Positions 6,753 to 6,807 of a stretch of DNA of 6,807 bases are shown here, one piece after another. How positions within the stretch are numbered: position 1 is the first letter of the stretch; every line of letters begins with the position of its first letter. The notes under the pieces are model-generated. The model was not told the origin of the DNA and did no database searches. It saw only the letters and a list, made by a program, of their open reading frames with translations. Source of the stretch: an uncultured Ignavibacteria bacterium (GTDB lineage Bacteria; Bacteroidota; Ignavibacteria; Tepidaquicellales; Tepidaquicellaceae); assembly GCA_937974175.1 (NCBI GenBank), contig CALJIG010000096.1, forward strand, positions 1 through 6,807, in the 5' to 3' direction. Position numbers and translations under genes: made by a program.

Positions 6753-6797
6753 TGATTTGTAATCAGCAGGTCGGGGGTTCAAGTCCCTCTGCCAGCT
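6753..6797 (+). pseudogene. 3' half of a tRNA-Thr(UGU), probable integration attachment-site remnant
   Basis: The segment reads as tRNA positions 29-73. The anticodon loop TTTGTAA (6756-6762) has anticodon TGT for Thr, and TCAGC (6763-6767) is the 3' anticodon strand. AGGTC is the variable loop, GGGGG TTCAAGT CCCTC (6773-6789) is a fully paired T-arm, and TGCCAGC (6790-6796) is the 3' acceptor strand, followed by discriminator T; CCA is not encoded. On the 5' side only TGA pairs in the anticodon stem; the outer two pairs are broken (TA against GC), and there is no D-arm and no GCTGGCA acceptor strand upstream. The gene is therefore incomplete and cannot make a tRNA. Truncation at the anticodon stem with an intact 3' end is what tyrosine-recombinase integration into a tRNA gene leaves at the distal border of an element. 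A partial duplication without an element is the alternative. Confidence 0.82.
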
Positions 6798-6807
6798 CAA
6801 GATAAAC

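Noticed and set aside
6606..6800. Open frame of 64 codons on the minus strand starting MSWQRDLNPRPADYKS
   Set aside because: The first part is the antisense translation of the tRNA-Thr fragment, a well-known source of spurious protein entries. The rest is low-complexity translation of an AT-rich gap.
1..6807. CRISPR array, transposon ends, toxin-antitoxin or phage-defence system
   Set aside because: No spaced direct repeats, transposase, nuclease, integrase or paired small antitoxin genes could be found on either strand.

Overview
The window is AT-rich and most likely comes from a member of the FCB group, with Ignavibacteriota (Ignavibacteria) the best guess. The reasons are two large secreted proteins with FG-GAP/VCBS-type repeats ending in a type IX secretion (T9SS) sorting domain (QNYPNPFNPNTTIKF ... 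VFDISGREV ... SSGVYFYQL ... KKMSLIK), signal peptides that leave Gln as the first mature residue, and A/T-rich leaders without clear Shine-Dalgarno sequences. The assignment rests on motif recognition; no search was run.

Layout: positions 1-4941 are read on the minus strand. In transcription order this side holds a 68-codon gene for a tiny exported protein (4941-4735), a cytoplasmic gene with an N-terminal YIPR...F..W..NF signature (4436-4050), a 121-codon gene for a small exported beta-sandwich-like protein (3869-3504), and two paralogous genes for T9SS-exported repeat proteins (3443-1722 and 1712-left edge). The paralogs are separated by only 9 bases and are almost certainly co-transcribed. 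The downstream one is cut by the window edge about seven codons before its expected end. On the plus strand, divergent from the 68-codon gene, lies a 500-codon gene for a helical, cytoplasmic protein of unknown function (5114-6616).

At the right end (6753-6797) is the 3' half of a tRNA-Thr(UGU): anticodon loop, variable loop, T-arm and 3' acceptor strand, with no D-arm and no 5' acceptor strand. This is the usual footprint of integration into a tRNA gene. If so, the window would lie inside, at the right end of, an integrated element whose intact tRNA-Thr sits somewhere to the left. No integrase is visible here, so the idea needs flanking sequence.

Together the minus-strand genes look like a small set for cell-surface or secreted proteins: two beta-propeller-like repeat proteins sent out by T9SS plus small exported partners of unknown role. 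There is no CRISPR array, transposase, toxin-antitoxin pair or defence gene. I see no clear evidence for a new multi-gene system. The best leads are the tRNA remnant, the uneven conservation between the tandem paralogs, and the shortened YIPR-family protein.
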